From OM182 bacterium MED-G28 (GTDB taxonomy: Bacteria > Pseudomonadota > Gammaproteobacteria > Pseudomonadales > Pseudohongiellaceae), in the NCBI GenBank assembly GCA_002457215.1, contig NTJZ01000014.1:1-64000 (forward strand): a stretch of DNA of 64,000 bases, read 5' to 3'. The position numbers and the translations under genes were made by a program. Below are positions 9,807 to 19,308 of the stretch, piece by piece. The notes under the pieces were generated by a model. The model was given only the letters and a program-made list of their open reading frames with translations. It did not search any database and was not told the DNA's origin. Position 1 is the stretch's first letter, and the number at the start of each line of letters is the position of its first letter.

Positions 9807-9835
9807 TAATTGGGTTTTTGAACGCACTTTTCAAT
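9807..9835 (-). promoter_or_regulatory. sigma32-like heat-shock promoter of clpB
   Basis: On the minus strand ATTGAAAA (9835-9828) and CCCAATTA (9814-9807) are separated by 13 bases. This fits the sigma32 pattern CTTGAAA, 11-16 bases, CCCCATNT with few mismatches. It lies about 70 bases upstream of the clpB start, where a chaperone promoter is expected. Confidence 0.55.
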
Positions 9836-9888
9836 ACGCTCGAAGATAATTTTTATTTCGATGAAATTAACAAGGTTGGAAGTTTCTA

Positions 9889-10794
9889 TTAAAACCTAGT
9901 AGCTATCATGTCCGAAATTGCTTCGGTATGAACAGCGGTTGTGCCACAGCAGCCACCAACAATATTAGCTCCGTGATTTATCCAGTTTTCGACAAACTCA
10001 CAATAATGAGATGGTGAAAGATCTTCTCTCAATGCTAAACCTCCATCGGTTCTTTTAGAGCCATCCAACAACCAATCACTCGGAACATGACTAAACGCAT
10101 TGGCGTAACCACCAACAAAACTTACATCCGCTCTAACCAGCTCTGGCATTGCATCGGAAATTCGCTCAGGCAAACAACAATTAGCCAATATTCCTGAAAT
10201 TCCAAGCGCACTTAATTGTGGGATTGCGTCTGCTAAAGATTCTCCACTTCGCAGGCAAGCGGGCTTGTCATCATGCAGTGTTAGACCAACAAAAACTTGT
10301 TTTGAAGATTCAAGAGCCGCAGCACAAGCGACCAATGCTTCACTAATAGTTGACATAGTCTCACAAATGAAGAGATCAACATAAGAATTTAAACTCGCAA
10401 CCTGCTCTTCGTACAATGGCCTAATTATGGATTCTTCCATTACCCTATCTGGGCGATAGCTACCATTCTGAGGGGGTAAGCTTCCCGCTATTAGCACTTC
10501 AGCCTCAGTATCAGCAACAGCTGTCTTGGCCAAGTTTCCTGCAACTTGATTAAGTTCTAGATACCTATCTTCAATCCCTTCCTTTACCAATTCTCCACGA
10601 ATAATTCCGTAGCTGTTCGTAGTAATTATGTTGGCTCCAGCTTTGATGTTTTCCTTGTGTACCTCCACTACAACTTCAGGTGCTACGATTAGGGCATTGG
10701 CTGACCATATGGTCGGAGGAATTTCTACCCCCTTCATATAAAGGGTCTTACCCATACCGGCATCCAATATTGTTACTTTACGAGAAGCCATCAT
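9889..10794 (-). CDS. homocysteine S-methyltransferase family protein
   Basis: Members of this zinc-dependent TIM-barrel family move a methyl group from S-methylmethionine, betaine or another small donor to homocysteine, giving methionine. The zinc ligands are visible: a cysteine of the ANCCLPE motif (about residues 206-207) and the pair in VGGCCGTT (about 282-283). The N-terminal LDAGMGKTLY is the family start. I place the start at 10794, where AGGGAG lies 9 bases upstream. An earlier ATG (10815) and a later one (10791) are possible. At about 301 residues it is a stand-alone domain like MmuM, not MetH. The methyl donor cannot be read from sequence. It is divergent from a MetY-type gene and near a betaine-family carrier. 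Confidence 0.82.
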   Translation of the reverse strand: MMASRKVTILDAGMGKTLYMKGVEIPPTIWSANALIVAPEVVVEVHKENIKAGANIITTNSYGIIRGELVKEGIEDRYLELNQVAGNLAKTAVADTEAEVLIAGSLPPQNGSYRPDRVMEESIIRPLYEEQVASLNSYVDLFICETMSTISEALVACAAALESSKQVFVGLTLHDDKPACLRSGESLADAIPQLSALGISGILANCCLPERISDAMPELVRADVSFVGGYANAFSHVPSDWLLDGSKRTDGGLALREDLSPSHYCEFVENWINHGANIVGGCCGTTAVHTEAISDMIATRF

Positions 10795-10962
10795 CTCTCT
10801 TTGCTCCCTTTCCATAGAATCATATTAACTTTACCGAATTTTTGTCTCAAGTTTTACAAAAATAATTCGTACAGGGCAACCATATCTATTAAACATTCTA
10901 TGACAGCCTTTAGCTTCTTCAAAGATTGACATAACATAGACCAAAATTTTCTGGTGGAAGTC

Positions 10963-12255
10963 ATGGCTAAACCCCCAAATTTTAAGTTTGACACCCTAAG
11001 CTTGCACGCCGGTCAAAGACCTGATCCGACGACGGGCGCGCGAGCAACTCCTATTTACCAATCTGCATCATTTGTATTTCCCGATACAGACTATGCCGTC
11101 GGCCTATTTAATATCGAGCGAGCAGGGCATGTCTATTCGAGACTCTCGAATCCTACCAATGCGGTTTTAGAAGAGCGTATCGCAGCATTAGAAAATGCAG
11201 TTGGAGGTATCGCTACAGCAAGCGGCCAAGCTGCTATGCATCTTGCGATCGCCACTATTGTAGGTAGTGGAGAGCATATAGTTTCCTCACGTAGCATCTA
11301 TGGTGGAACTCACAATTTACTAGCCTACACTCTCCCTAGGTTTGGCATCGAAACAACTTTTGTAGATCCACGCGATCCAGATGCCTTTAAAAATGCGCTA
11401 CAAGACAATACTCGACTTGTCTTTGGAGAGATCTTAGGAAATCCGGGATTAGAAGTTTTAAATGTACCTGTCATTTCAGAAATCGCTCATTCCGCAGGAA
11501 TTCCTTTGTTAGTTGATGCGACCTTCGCCACACCGTATCTTTGCAAACCAATCGATTTCGGCGCCGACCTTGTCATGCATTCCGCCACAAAATTTCTGTC
11601 TGGTCATGGGGTAGTAATTGGTGGTTTATTAGTAGATGGAGGCACTTTCGACTGGAATGCCTCAGGAAAATTTTCTACTCTAACTGAACCTTATGCTGGC
11701 TTTCACAATCTAAATTTCGCGGAAGAATTTGGTCCTGCAGCTTTTATTACTCGTGCTCGCAAAGAAGGATTACGTGATTTTGGTGCTTGTATGAGCCCCA
11801 CAACTGCATTTCAAATTTTACAAGGAATGGAAACATTACCCTTGAGAATGCAAAAGCACGTGGAAAACACACAGAAAGTTGCAGAGTTTTTATTAGAAAG
11901 AGAAGAAGTCGATTGGCTTAATCATCCGATGTTGGAGTCACACCCAGATCACGAATTAGCAAAAACCTTGCTTCCTAAAGGCTGTGGTGCGGTTTTTAGC
12001 TTTGGCATAAAAGGTGGCCGTGAGGGTGGCATAAAATTTATTGAAAGTCTGGATGTTTTTTCGCATCTAGCTAATATTGGAGATGCCAAATCTTTAGTTA
12101 TTCATCCAGCAAGCACTACTCATCATCGAATGGATGCCGAGGCTTTAAAAAATGCAGGAATATCAGAAGGTCTTATTCGTCTTTCAATAGGACTCGAAGA
12201 TCCCAGCGATCTAATTGCAGACCTAAAACAAGCGCTTCGGACATCACAAAAGTAA
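10963..12255 (+). CDS. metY: O-acetylhomoserine sulfhydrylase-type PLP enzyme (MetY-like)
   Basis: This is a cystathionine-gamma-synthase-family PLP enzyme. It probably makes homocysteine directly from O-acetylhomoserine and sulfide. The 430-residue length, the N-terminal FDTLSLHAGQRPDPTTGARATPIYQ stretch and the large insert before the C-terminal domain fit the MetY branch rather than MetB/MetZ. The PLP-binding lysine is in HSATKFLSGHG (about K210), and YSRLSNPT near residue 58 is the usual cofactor-phosphate motif. The ATG at 10963 follows GGTGGAAG. A GTG three codons earlier (10954) is less likely. It is followed after 14 bases by a hydrolase gene. The choice between acetyl and succinyl substrate is inferred only. 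Confidence 0.88.
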   Translation: MAKPPNFKFDTLSLHAGQRPDPTTGARATPIYQSASFVFPDTDYAVGLFNIERAGHVYSRLSNPTNAVLEERIAALENAVGGIATASGQAAMHLAIATIVGSGEHIVSSRSIYGGTHNLLAYTLPRFGIETTFVDPRDPDAFKNALQDNTRLVFGEILGNPGLEVLNVPVISEIAHSAGIPLLVDATFATPYLCKPIDFGADLVMHSATKFLSGHGVVIGGLLVDGGTFDWNASGKFSTLTEPYAGFHNLNFAEEFGPAAFITRARKEGLRDFGACMSPTTAFQILQGMETLPLRMQKHVENTQKVAEFLLEREEVDWLNHPMLESHPDHELAKTLLPKGCGAVFSFGIKGGREGGIKFIESLDVFSHLANIGDAKSLVIHPASTTHHRMDAEALKNAGISEGLIRLSIGLEDPSDLIADLKQALRTSQK

Positions 12256-12269
12256 AAAGGATTACTCTC

Positions 12270-13058
12270 TTGTATTTTGAAGTAAACAGTTTGAAAACTT
12301 ATTGTAGTAATGGCTCCGGAAAACTCGACCCATCCCAAAAATCTGTGGTTTTCATTCATGGTGCCGGAATTGATCACACTACGTTTGTCCTGGCATCACG
12401 TTATTTTGCACGCCAAAATTACAATGTCTACGCAATTGACTTGCCAGCTCATGGCAACTCTTCAGGCGATCCTCTCGACTCTATAAAAATGATGTCCGAC
12501 TGGCTTTATATAGCACTAAATCAGTTGGGAGTTGAAAATACGGCATTGGTTGGCCACAGTATGGGTTCTTTAATATCTCTACAATTCGCCTCCGACCACT
12601 CAAAGATGCTCCGGTCAATGGTTCTGGTCGGCACTTCTATTCCCATGCCAGTATCTGATCCACTACTCAATGCCGCCAAAGAAAACTCTCATGATGCGTT
12701 TGACATGGCCAATACCTGGAGCCATAGCAAAGCTGCTCAACTAGGGGGCAATGAAAACCCTGGCATCAACATGATGATGAGTGGCCAACGCTTATATGAA
12801 CGCTCCAAAACTAATGTACTTTACGCAGACCTTAATGCTTGCAACAATTTTACTAACAGTAAAGAGCTGGCCAGAAATATTGTAACTGAAACACTAATTA
12901 TTGTCGGGGATCAAGATCAGATGACCACACCCGTAAAAGCACTTGAAGTAGCTAACACCATCCCTGACTGCAGAACACTGCGCTTAAACCCCTGTGGTCA
13001 TGCGATGTTTGCAGAACAACCTAATGCGGTTTTAGATGGCCTAATATCAATAGTCTGA
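12270..13058 (+). CDS. alpha/beta-fold hydrolase
   Basis: This is a 262-residue cytoplasmic alpha/beta hydrolase. The nucleophile elbow GHSMGS has its serine at about residue 97. The oxyanion region FIHGAG is near 28-33. The acid is likely in GDQDQM near 213, and the histidine is in CGHAMF near 244. No signal peptide is seen. The start is a TTG, with AAAGGA nine bases upstream. The gene begins 14 bases after the metY stop, so the two are co-transcribed. That suggests a link to sulfur amino acid metabolism, but the substrate is unknown and the family is too broad to predict it. Confidence 0.8.
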   Translation: MYFEVNSLKTYCSNGSGKLDPSQKSVVFIHGAGIDHTTFVLASRYFARQNYNVYAIDLPAHGNSSGDPLDSIKMMSDWLYIALNQLGVENTALVGHSMGSLISLQFASDHSKMLRSMVLVGTSIPMPVSDPLLNAAKENSHDAFDMANTWSHSKAAQLGGNENPGINMMMSGQRLYERSKTNVLYADLNACNNFTNSKELARNIVTETLIIVGDQDQMTTPVKALEVANTIPDCRTLRLNPCGHAMFAEQPNAVLDGLISIV

Positions 13059-13081
13059 CGTCGCTCCTACCTTTTCACTTA

Positions 13082-14647
13082 TTATCTTGACCGCTTAATC
13101 GCTTTCCCCGTTGACCTAAACTCTCGCAATGAACGCATAATCGAAACCGCAAGCAATAGGTAGATAACAAGAAGCGGCAATGAGGCGACGAGAGAGGCTG
13201 TCTGCAATTCTCTTAGACCGCCTATAAATAACAAACTTATTGGCAATACTCCCAAGGCAACAGCCCAAAACACTCGCTGCCATCTGTCCGGATGTTGACT
13301 TGCACTTAACCGCTTTGTGGTTCCTGCAGCAATTGTATAAGAAGCGGAATCATAGGTTGTTGCCATAAAGATCAGTCCGATAAGTCCAATAAAAACCAAC
13401 CAAAAAGGCCCAGCTGGCAGAAGTGCAACAATTCCTGCGATAGCACTCGAAGGGCTTTTTTCTATCGCTTGATCAATAACTGCATAGGTCCCGTCTAATT
13501 GCAGAGACAAGGCATAATTACCTAAAACGACAAAAAAGATCATGCAGCCCAAACTGCCCCAACCCAACATACCAAATATTAATTGCCGAATTGATCGGCC
13601 TTGCGAGATCTTACAAACAAACATACCGATGAATGGGCCCATGGCTAGCCACCATGCCCAATAAAAGATAGTCCAGCTTTCAACAAAATTACTTTTCTCC
13701 AGTGGGTCTGCCCAAAACAACATTGTGAAAAAATTCTGAGCGACATTGCCGACAGCTACCACCCCCATCTCCAGAATAAACTTAGTCGGCCCAACCAAAA
13801 ACACAAAAATCACAAAAATTAATGCCAAGACTGCATTTATATTGCTCAACACTCTGATCCCGCGATCGAGCCCGCGGAAAACACTAAAAGCTATTAAGCT
13901 TGTAGCCAAAATAATAATCGCAGTTTGTAAATAAATACCGTCTTCGATCCCCGTCAATTCAGTTACTGATGAAGCAACTAAGGATGTTCCAAACCCTAAG
14001 CCCGTTGCTGCCGTTCCCACGACTCCGACAATAAAGAAAAGATCTATAGTGCGCCCAGGCCATCTATCAACCCAGGATCCCAACACCATTGAACAAGCAA
14101 CACTTAGTCTTAGAGATTCGATTTTCTTTACGTGATAAGTACAGGAAAGTGCCAAAGCTGGCAGACAATAAAAGGCCCAACCCACCGGACCCCAATGGAA
14201 AATTCCGTAACTTGCAGCCCAGATGATTGCCTCATCTGACCGAGGCTCTATACCAAAAGGCGGCTCTAAGTAATAAAACACCCATTCCGTAGCACCCCAA
14301 TAGATTAGGGACGCGCCAAGCCCAGCACAGAACAACATCGCCGCCCAACTATATTCGGAATATTGTGGCGTTTTGATGTCTCCAAGAATTATGTTGCCAT
14401 ACTGACTGATGGCAACGAACAGCAACAAACTCAGTGTCAATACTGCGGCGCAAATATATAGCGCTCCAAATTTCGAAGTTAGGTATTGATACAAACTGTC
14501 AATACCTGTTGTGCTGCGATCTGGAAATACTACAATTGTTAACACCACAGACAACAACATGGCGAGCCCTATTCCAAAAAGCATCCAATCGACATTTCCT
14601 TCTGCGTCGACAGTGTTATCGTTAGAATGAGAATTGAGTGGATTCAT
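13082..14647 (-). CDS. BCCT-family betaine/carnitine/choline transporter
   Basis: This is a 12-helix secondary transporter of the betaine-choline-carnitine family, 521 residues. The family hallmark in TM8, WTIFYWAWWLAMGPFIGMF, is intact, as is the TM3 glycine-rich stretch GLGASLIYWG. There is no long C-terminal osmosensory tail as in BetP or BetT, only a short basic end, so uptake for catabolism or methyl supply is at least as likely as osmoprotection. The substrate (glycine betaine, choline, carnitine or DMSP) cannot be fixed by eye. It lies between the MetY-hydrolase pair, with which it converges, and pgeF. Confidence 0.9.
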   Translation of the reverse strand: MNPLNSHSNDNTVDAEGNVDWMLFGIGLAMLLSVVLTIVVFPDRSTTGIDSLYQYLTSKFGALYICAAVLTLSLLLFVAISQYGNIILGDIKTPQYSEYSWAAMLFCAGLGASLIYWGATEWVFYYLEPPFGIEPRSDEAIIWAASYGIFHWGPVGWAFYCLPALALSCTYHVKKIESLRLSVACSMVLGSWVDRWPGRTIDLFFIVGVVGTAATGLGFGTSLVASSVTELTGIEDGIYLQTAIIILATSLIAFSVFRGLDRGIRVLSNINAVLALIFVIFVFLVGPTKFILEMGVVAVGNVAQNFFTMLFWADPLEKSNFVESWTIFYWAWWLAMGPFIGMFVCKISQGRSIRQLIFGMLGWGSLGCMIFFVVLGNYALSLQLDGTYAVIDQAIEKSPSSAIAGIVALLPAGPFWLVFIGLIGLIFMATTYDSASYTIAAGTTKRLSASQHPDRWQRVFWAVALGVLPISLLFIGGLRELQTASLVASLPLLVIYLLLAVSIMRSLREFRSTGKAIKRSR

Positions 14648-14655
14648 ATTGTTAT

Positions 14656-15426
14656 TTAAAAGGTTTCTTCTTGAAAAAATATTATGCTGGCCATGCGCCC
14701 TGTTTTGCCATCTCTGCGATAGGAATAAAATCTATCTTCCTCGCAGTAGGTACAATGATCGCCCCCGCTCACAGAAGAAACTCCCATTGCTAATAATTGC
14801 CTCCGCGCGAATAGATAGAGATTCATATAAAACTTTCCTTCAAGGTCCGATTCAGCAAACGCACTCTCCACCAGATTAAGCTCTTCTTGGTTAGCAGCGC
14901 TTGCTCTAAACGACTCTTTAACTTCGATTCCAACTTCGTAATGGCAAGGCCCTATAGCAGGTCCCATCCAAGCAATTATGTCACTTGGGTCACTGGTCAT
15001 TTTAGCTATTGTGTTTTTAAGTATCCCAGCCTGCAAGCCTCGCCAACCTGCATGGGAAACTGCAACTTCAGTTCCGTCTTTGTTAGCCAGCATAACCGGC
15101 AAACAGTCCGCCGTTAGAACACAACAGGCGGTAAGTGGTTCCCTCGTTATCAAACTATCGGCTTTAATTTTCGCACTAGCGGATTCTATTTCGATAACAT
15201 CCACACTATGTACTTGTTCTAACCATTGATAACCAATATCTAGCATCAGTGCTTCGCGCAGCAAATCACGATTACCTGCAACAGCAAATAAATTGTCTCC
15301 AACATGGTCCGCGAGATTTAGACTTGAGTATGGGAGCTTGCTTATTCCACCTTGGCGCAAACTCATTAAGGCTCGCACATTTTTCGGAGCCGACCAGTTA
15401 GCATTAATAAATTCCAAATTACTCAC
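14656..15426 (-). CDS. pgeF: peptidoglycan editing factor PgeF (YfiH family)
   Basis: This cytoplasmic protein of the laccase-domain family acts in fidelity of peptidoglycan precursor use in E. coli. Related proteins also act on purine nucleosides. It has the family landmarks: an N-terminal NANWSAPKNVRALMSLRQGG, the histidine in VSHAGWRGL (central), and GPAIGPCHYEVG with the second metal ligand set. The length of 256 is normal. Its ATG overlaps the rluD stop by eight bases, indicating translational coupling. The rluD-pgeF pair is conserved in Gammaproteobacteria. clpB, which usually follows, is displaced. Confidence 0.93.
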   Translation of the reverse strand: MSNLEFINANWSAPKNVRALMSLRQGGISKLPYSSLNLADHVGDNLFAVAGNRDLLREALMLDIGYQWLEQVHSVDVIEIESASAKIKADSLITREPLTACCVLTADCLPVMLANKDGTEVAVSHAGWRGLQAGILKNTIAKMTSDPSDIIAWMGPAIGPCHYEVGIEVKESFRASAANQEELNLVESAFAESDLEGKFYMNLYLFARRQLLAMGVSSVSGGDHCTYCEEDRFYSYRRDGKTGRMASIIFFQEETF

Positions 15427-16393
15427 CTAGACCCTCAGTAATTCCAAAATCATTTCTTATTGCTGATAACAATTGCTGAAAATCATCAGGCGCAACGACT
15501 TCCCATGATAGTTTTCGCTCAGATGTTGGATGAACAAGTGCCAAGCGCCTCGCATGTAACGCTTGTCGTTTAAAATTTCGTAATTGTTGCTCAAACTCCT
15601 CACTGCATGCGGTAGGTAACTGCAATCGACCTCCGTAGAGCGGATCTCCAACCAAAGAGTGATTTATGTGAGTCATATGCACCCTAATCTGGTGAGTTCT
15701 TCCTGTCTGTAAATTTAGCTGGACATGGGTATGGGAACGAAACCTCTGTAAAACTCGATAGTGAGTAATAGAATCCTTACCTTTTACTACGACTGCCTTT
15801 TTCTTTCGATTTACCGGGTGCCTGCCTAGCGGCACATCAATGACGCCACCGCCAGTCAATACACCGTGAACAATAGCCTCATACTCCCGCTCGATGGAAC
15901 GCTCTTGCAGTTGCTGCACAAGAATGCTGTGACTTTGAAGATTTTTAGCGACCACCATGAGACCAGTAGTGTCTTTATCTAACCTGTGAACAATCCCTGC
16001 TCTCGGAATAGCTTCTAATTTAGGATAGGCATGAAGCAGACCATTCAATAACGTTCCTTGCCAGTGACCAGCCGCAGGGTGAACGACAAGGTTCGCAGGC
16101 TTATTCAGGATTACTAAGTCTTCATCCTCAAAAATGATGTCGAGTTGAATCGGCTGAGGAAGAAATTGCTCACTCGAAACAAGTTCCACTTCGATTTGAA
16201 GGAGATCCCCAGTTTTTAGACGGTCTCTAGGTCGCAAGGATTGAGCATTTACCCGTAAGCTGCCGTCTTTGATCCAAGATTGGAGACGTGCACGAGAATA
16301 TTCAGGAAACAATTGAGCCGCAATCTGGTCTAACCGATTACCTGCTAGGTCTTCTGGTACCTCTGCCGACAAGGAGATGTGAGCTGACATCAT
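15419..16393 (-). CDS. rluD: 23S rRNA pseudouridine synthase RluD
   Basis: It makes pseudouridines in helix 69 of 23S rRNA, at positions 1911, 1915 and 1917 in E. coli numbering. An S4 RNA-binding domain (residues about 18-75, with LQSWIKDGSLRVN) precedes the catalytic domain, where D139 in VHRLDKDTTGL is the nucleophile. GRTHQIRVHM and VGDPLYGG are the other family motifs. The 324-residue length is standard. Two adjacent ATG codons begin the gene. It is transcribed away from bamD, an arrangement also found in E. coli, and overlaps pgeF. Confidence 0.96.
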   Translation of the reverse strand: MMSAHISLSAEVPEDLAGNRLDQIAAQLFPEYSRARLQSWIKDGSLRVNAQSLRPRDRLKTGDLLQIEVELVSSEQFLPQPIQLDIIFEDEDLVILNKPANLVVHPAAGHWQGTLLNGLLHAYPKLEAIPRAGIVHRLDKDTTGLMVVAKNLQSHSILVQQLQERSIEREYEAIVHGVLTGGGVIDVPLGRHPVNRKKKAVVVKGKDSITHYRVLQRFRSHTHVQLNLQTGRTHQIRVHMTHINHSLVGDPLYGGRLQLPTACSEEFEQQLRNFKRQALHARRLALVHPTSERKLSWEVVAPDDFQQLLSAIRNDFGITEGLGE

Positions 16394-16542
16394 GCCATGA
16401 TAGCTCGATTATCGGTCGAGCGGGACTTCAAGAGTTCTGCTGAAGAGAAAATACACAACGTCAAGGTTATGCGACTATGGGTTTGAACGCCTCTCTGTGG
16501 TTAAATACGGGCTCCAGCAGAACAGTCAGTAAAGGTAAAGGG

Positions 16543-17538
16543 TTGAATTCACGCTCAAAGAAGGTAATTGTCACTCTCATCCTCCTTGGCTTAGCCTTAG
16601 GAGGCTGCAGCCTGTTTGGCGATGACGAAGACGCGGATGAATTTGCCGGTCTTTCGACAGAGGAACAATTCTATGAAAGAGCTCTTGAACAGCTAAACGG
16701 CCAGAACTTCCGCGGAGCTATTTCTACGTATCAGGCATTAGAATCACGTTTCCCATTTGGCCGATTCGCGGCACAGTCGCAAATTGAAATTGTCTACGCC
16801 TACTACCAAAACGAAGACATGGAGGCAGCCCGCGCAGCAGCCGACCGGTTCGTTCGCCTCCACCCCGATAATGAAAACATAGATTATGCCTACTACATGC
16901 GAGGACTCTCATCGTTTGTAGATGGTGGCGGTATTTTTAATAGGTTTCTGCCCATCGATCATACCAAGCGCGACCCAGGTCGAGCACAAGAATCTTTTAA
17001 TGATTTTGCTCAACTACTGGCTCTTTACCCAGACAGTGTTTATTCGGGTGATGCTAGAGCTCGAATGATCTATTTACGCAATAATCTAGCGAGATACGAA
17101 GTGCATGTGGCCAATTACTATCTTGAGCGTCGCGCTTATATCGCAGCTCTTCGAAGAGCACAGTATGTAGTCGAAAACTTTCAAGGAACCCCAGCTATAG
17201 CTGATGGCGTCGCGATTATGACGGAGTGTTATCTGCGCCTAGGCCTAAATGAGTTAGCAGATACCTCCCTTGCGTTACTTAGGGAAAATTATCCTGAACA
17301 TGCCTCAATAGACTCAGACAACGACTTTATCATTCGAACTGAAATTACCAACCCTTCATTGCTGTACACAGTTACTTTTGGCTTAGTCGGCGATAATGCG
17401 ATTGATCCCCCATTAGCACCTACACAAAGACCGCTAACATCCGGTAGCCAACAAATAATTAACGATCAGCAAGATATTGAAACACCTGAAGAAGAGCGCT
17501 CTCTGCTGAGCATTATTACTTTAGGTGTTTTAGAGTAG
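16543..17538 (+). CDS. bamD: outer membrane protein assembly lipoprotein BamD
   Basis: This essential lipoprotein of the BAM complex helps insert beta-barrel proteins into the outer membrane. Starting at the TTG at 16543 gives a compact lipoprotein signal with the lipobox LGGC at residues 19-22 and an AAAGG ribosome binding site. An ATG at 16477 would add 22 residues before the signal and is the alternative. TPR-like repeats follow (EEQFYERALEQLNGQNFRGAI..., FPFGRFAAQSQIEIVYAYY). The C-terminal tail after residue 255 is low-complexity and longer than in E. coli. It is divergent from rluD as in other gammaproteobacteria. Confidence 0.94.
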   Translation: MNSRSKKVIVTLILLGLALGGCSLFGDDEDADEFAGLSTEEQFYERALEQLNGQNFRGAISTYQALESRFPFGRFAAQSQIEIVYAYYQNEDMEAARAAADRFVRLHPDNENIDYAYYMRGLSSFVDGGGIFNRFLPIDHTKRDPGRAQESFNDFAQLLALYPDSVYSGDARARMIYLRNNLARYEVHVANYYLERRAYIAALRRAQYVVENFQGTPAIADGVAIMTECYLRLGLNELADTSLALLRENYPEHASIDSDNDFIIRTEITNPSLLYTVTFGLVGDNAIDPPLAPTQRPLTSGSQQIINDQQDIETPEEERSLLSIITLGVLE

Positions 17539-17658
17539 TTAAAAAGATTACAAACGCTAGGTCACGACACAACCCGCCATAATATAATGCAGCCTTGTGA
17601 GGAGGCCTGAGTCTTAGATCAGTAATACATTAATTCAAGCCACTATAAAACGAGGTTC

Positions 17659-19308
17659 TTATTCCCCAATGAGCCAAGCATTAGTAATCGGATAACGTCT
17701 GTCACGACCAAACCCTCTTTCTGTTAAACGCACGCCTACAGGACTCTGTCGCCGTTTATATTCGTTCAGATCCACTAATCTTAGAATTCGCCGCACAATA
17801 TCTTCCGCAAAACCATCCTTTATTATATCTTCCGCACTTCGATCTTTTTCAATGTAAAGTTCCAGGATCTGATCCAAGACTTCATAATCAGGAAGACTAT
17901 CTTGATCGACCTGGTTTGGCGCAAGTTCAGCAGACGGCGCTCTATCTATAACCAATTGTGGAATAATTTCTTCTCTATGCTGCAAGAACGAGTTATTTCT
18001 GTAATTAGCAAGTTTATAAACTAGTGTTTTTGATACATCTTTCAAAACATCAAACCCACCTGCCATATCGCCATAGAGTGTTGAATATCCCACTGCAATT
18101 TCACTTTTGTTGCCTGTCGTTAAAACCAATAACCCTTGCTTATTCGAAATTGCCATTAACAAAACACCGCGAGCACGAGCTTGAATGTTCTGCTCACTGA
18201 CATCAACTGCAGTTCCAGCAAATTCCTCAGATAAAGCATCGATAAAGGAATGATAAATTTCATTTATAGCAATAACTTGATAATTAACTCCAAGTTTTTT
18301 CGCTTGCTTAGCGGCAACATCTAAACTGAGCTGAGACGTAAATTCAAAGGGCATCATTACCGCTTGAACTCTATCGCTTCCGAGAGCGTCAACTGCTATG
18401 GCAAGAGTTAGCGCAGAATCGATTCCTCCCGACAACCCCAGCACCACTCCTTTAAATTTGTTTTTGTTTACATAATCCCTAACACCTAATACCAAGCTTT
18501 GATAAACATCGGCTTCAAGGTCGAGGTCGTTAGCAATACTTTTATGTGGAATCTCAATGCGACCATCTTGGCTTACCAATATTTCTAGCGAATAAAGGCC
18601 TTCAACATAGCTCGGTGCTTGAAAACAACATTCTCCTTCTGCATTTGCCGCCATTGACCCACCATCGAAAACTAATTCATCTTGGCCGCCAATAAGATTT
18701 ATATAAAGAATTGGGAAACCAACCTGCTTACAACGCTTGCTTAATAGCTCCTTTCTCTCAACGAGTTTATTAATATGAAACGGCGATGCATTGATATTTA
18801 CGGCAAGTTGCGCGCCAGCACTTTTTGTTTGTTGAATTGGGCCTGACTCCCATAAATCTTCGCAAATAGTAAATGCGCAACGTGTACCCAAAAGCTCCAG
18901 AACTAGAGGGTCTGAACCGGGCGAAAAATAACGATGCTCGTCAAATACCTGATAGTTAGGAAGGCATTGCTTTAAATAAACACCTAAACATTCACGCTTT
19001 TTTATGACGCTAAGGGCATTATATAACTTAGCTGATTGCCTGAAGGGATATCCTAGGACTAGAAAAATATCTAAGTTTGCAGCTAGAATTTTAGCTAGCG
19101 CCTTTTCTACGCGCACTTGCAAACTAGGCCGAAGTAATAAATCTTCAGGAGGATACCCAACCAGCGTGAGTTCCGGAAAAACAATCATGTCTGCAGATTT
19201 TTCAGTAATCGCCCGTTGCGCACTAGCTATGACTAAATCTGTATTTCCATCTATATCGCCAACTAAAAAATTGAGCTGCGCCATAACTATAGTTAATTGC
19301 TGCGCCAT
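17659..19308 (-). CDS. nadE: glutamine-dependent NAD+ synthetase
   Basis: This enzyme makes NAD from deamido-NAD, ATP and glutamine. The N-terminal nitrilase-like glutaminase domain (residues 1-260) has the catalytic triad in FPELTLVGYPPEDL (Glu), YLKQCLPNY (Lys) and FTICEDLWE (Cys). A C-terminal synthetase domain contains the ATP-PPi loop LGLSGGIDSAL near residue 293. The 549 residues fit the two-domain bacterial form, so it can use glutamine directly rather than only ammonia. The ATG has a GAGG ribosome binding site. The gene is monocistronic and convergent with bamD. Confidence 0.96.
   Translation of the reverse strand: MAQQLTIVMAQLNFLVGDIDGNTDLVIASAQRAITEKSADMIVFPELTLVGYPPEDLLLRPSLQVRVEKALAKILAANLDIFLVLGYPFRQSAKLYNALSVIKKRECLGVYLKQCLPNYQVFDEHRYFSPGSDPLVLELLGTRCAFTICEDLWESGPIQQTKSAGAQLAVNINASPFHINKLVERKELLSKRCKQVGFPILYINLIGGQDELVFDGGSMAANAEGECCFQAPSYVEGLYSLEILVSQDGRIEIPHKSIANDLDLEADVYQSLVLGVRDYVNKNKFKGVVLGLSGGIDSALTLAIAVDALGSDRVQAVMMPFEFTSQLSLDVAAKQAKKLGVNYQVIAINEIYHSFIDALSEEFAGTAVDVSEQNIQARARGVLLMAISNKQGLLVLTTGNKSEIAVGYSTLYGDMAGGFDVLKDVSKTLVYKLANYRNNSFLQHREEIIPQLVIDRAPSAELAPNQVDQDSLPDYEVLDQILELYIEKDRSAEDIIKDGFAEDIVRRILRLVDLNEYKRRQSPVGVRLTERGFGRDRRYPITNAWLIGE

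Noticed and set aside
10816..10962. SAM or SAH riboswitch or MetJ boxes between the homocysteine methyltransferase and metY
   Set aside because: No aptamer-like core and no tandem AGACGTCT-like boxes; only a TTGACA at 10925-10930 without a good -10.
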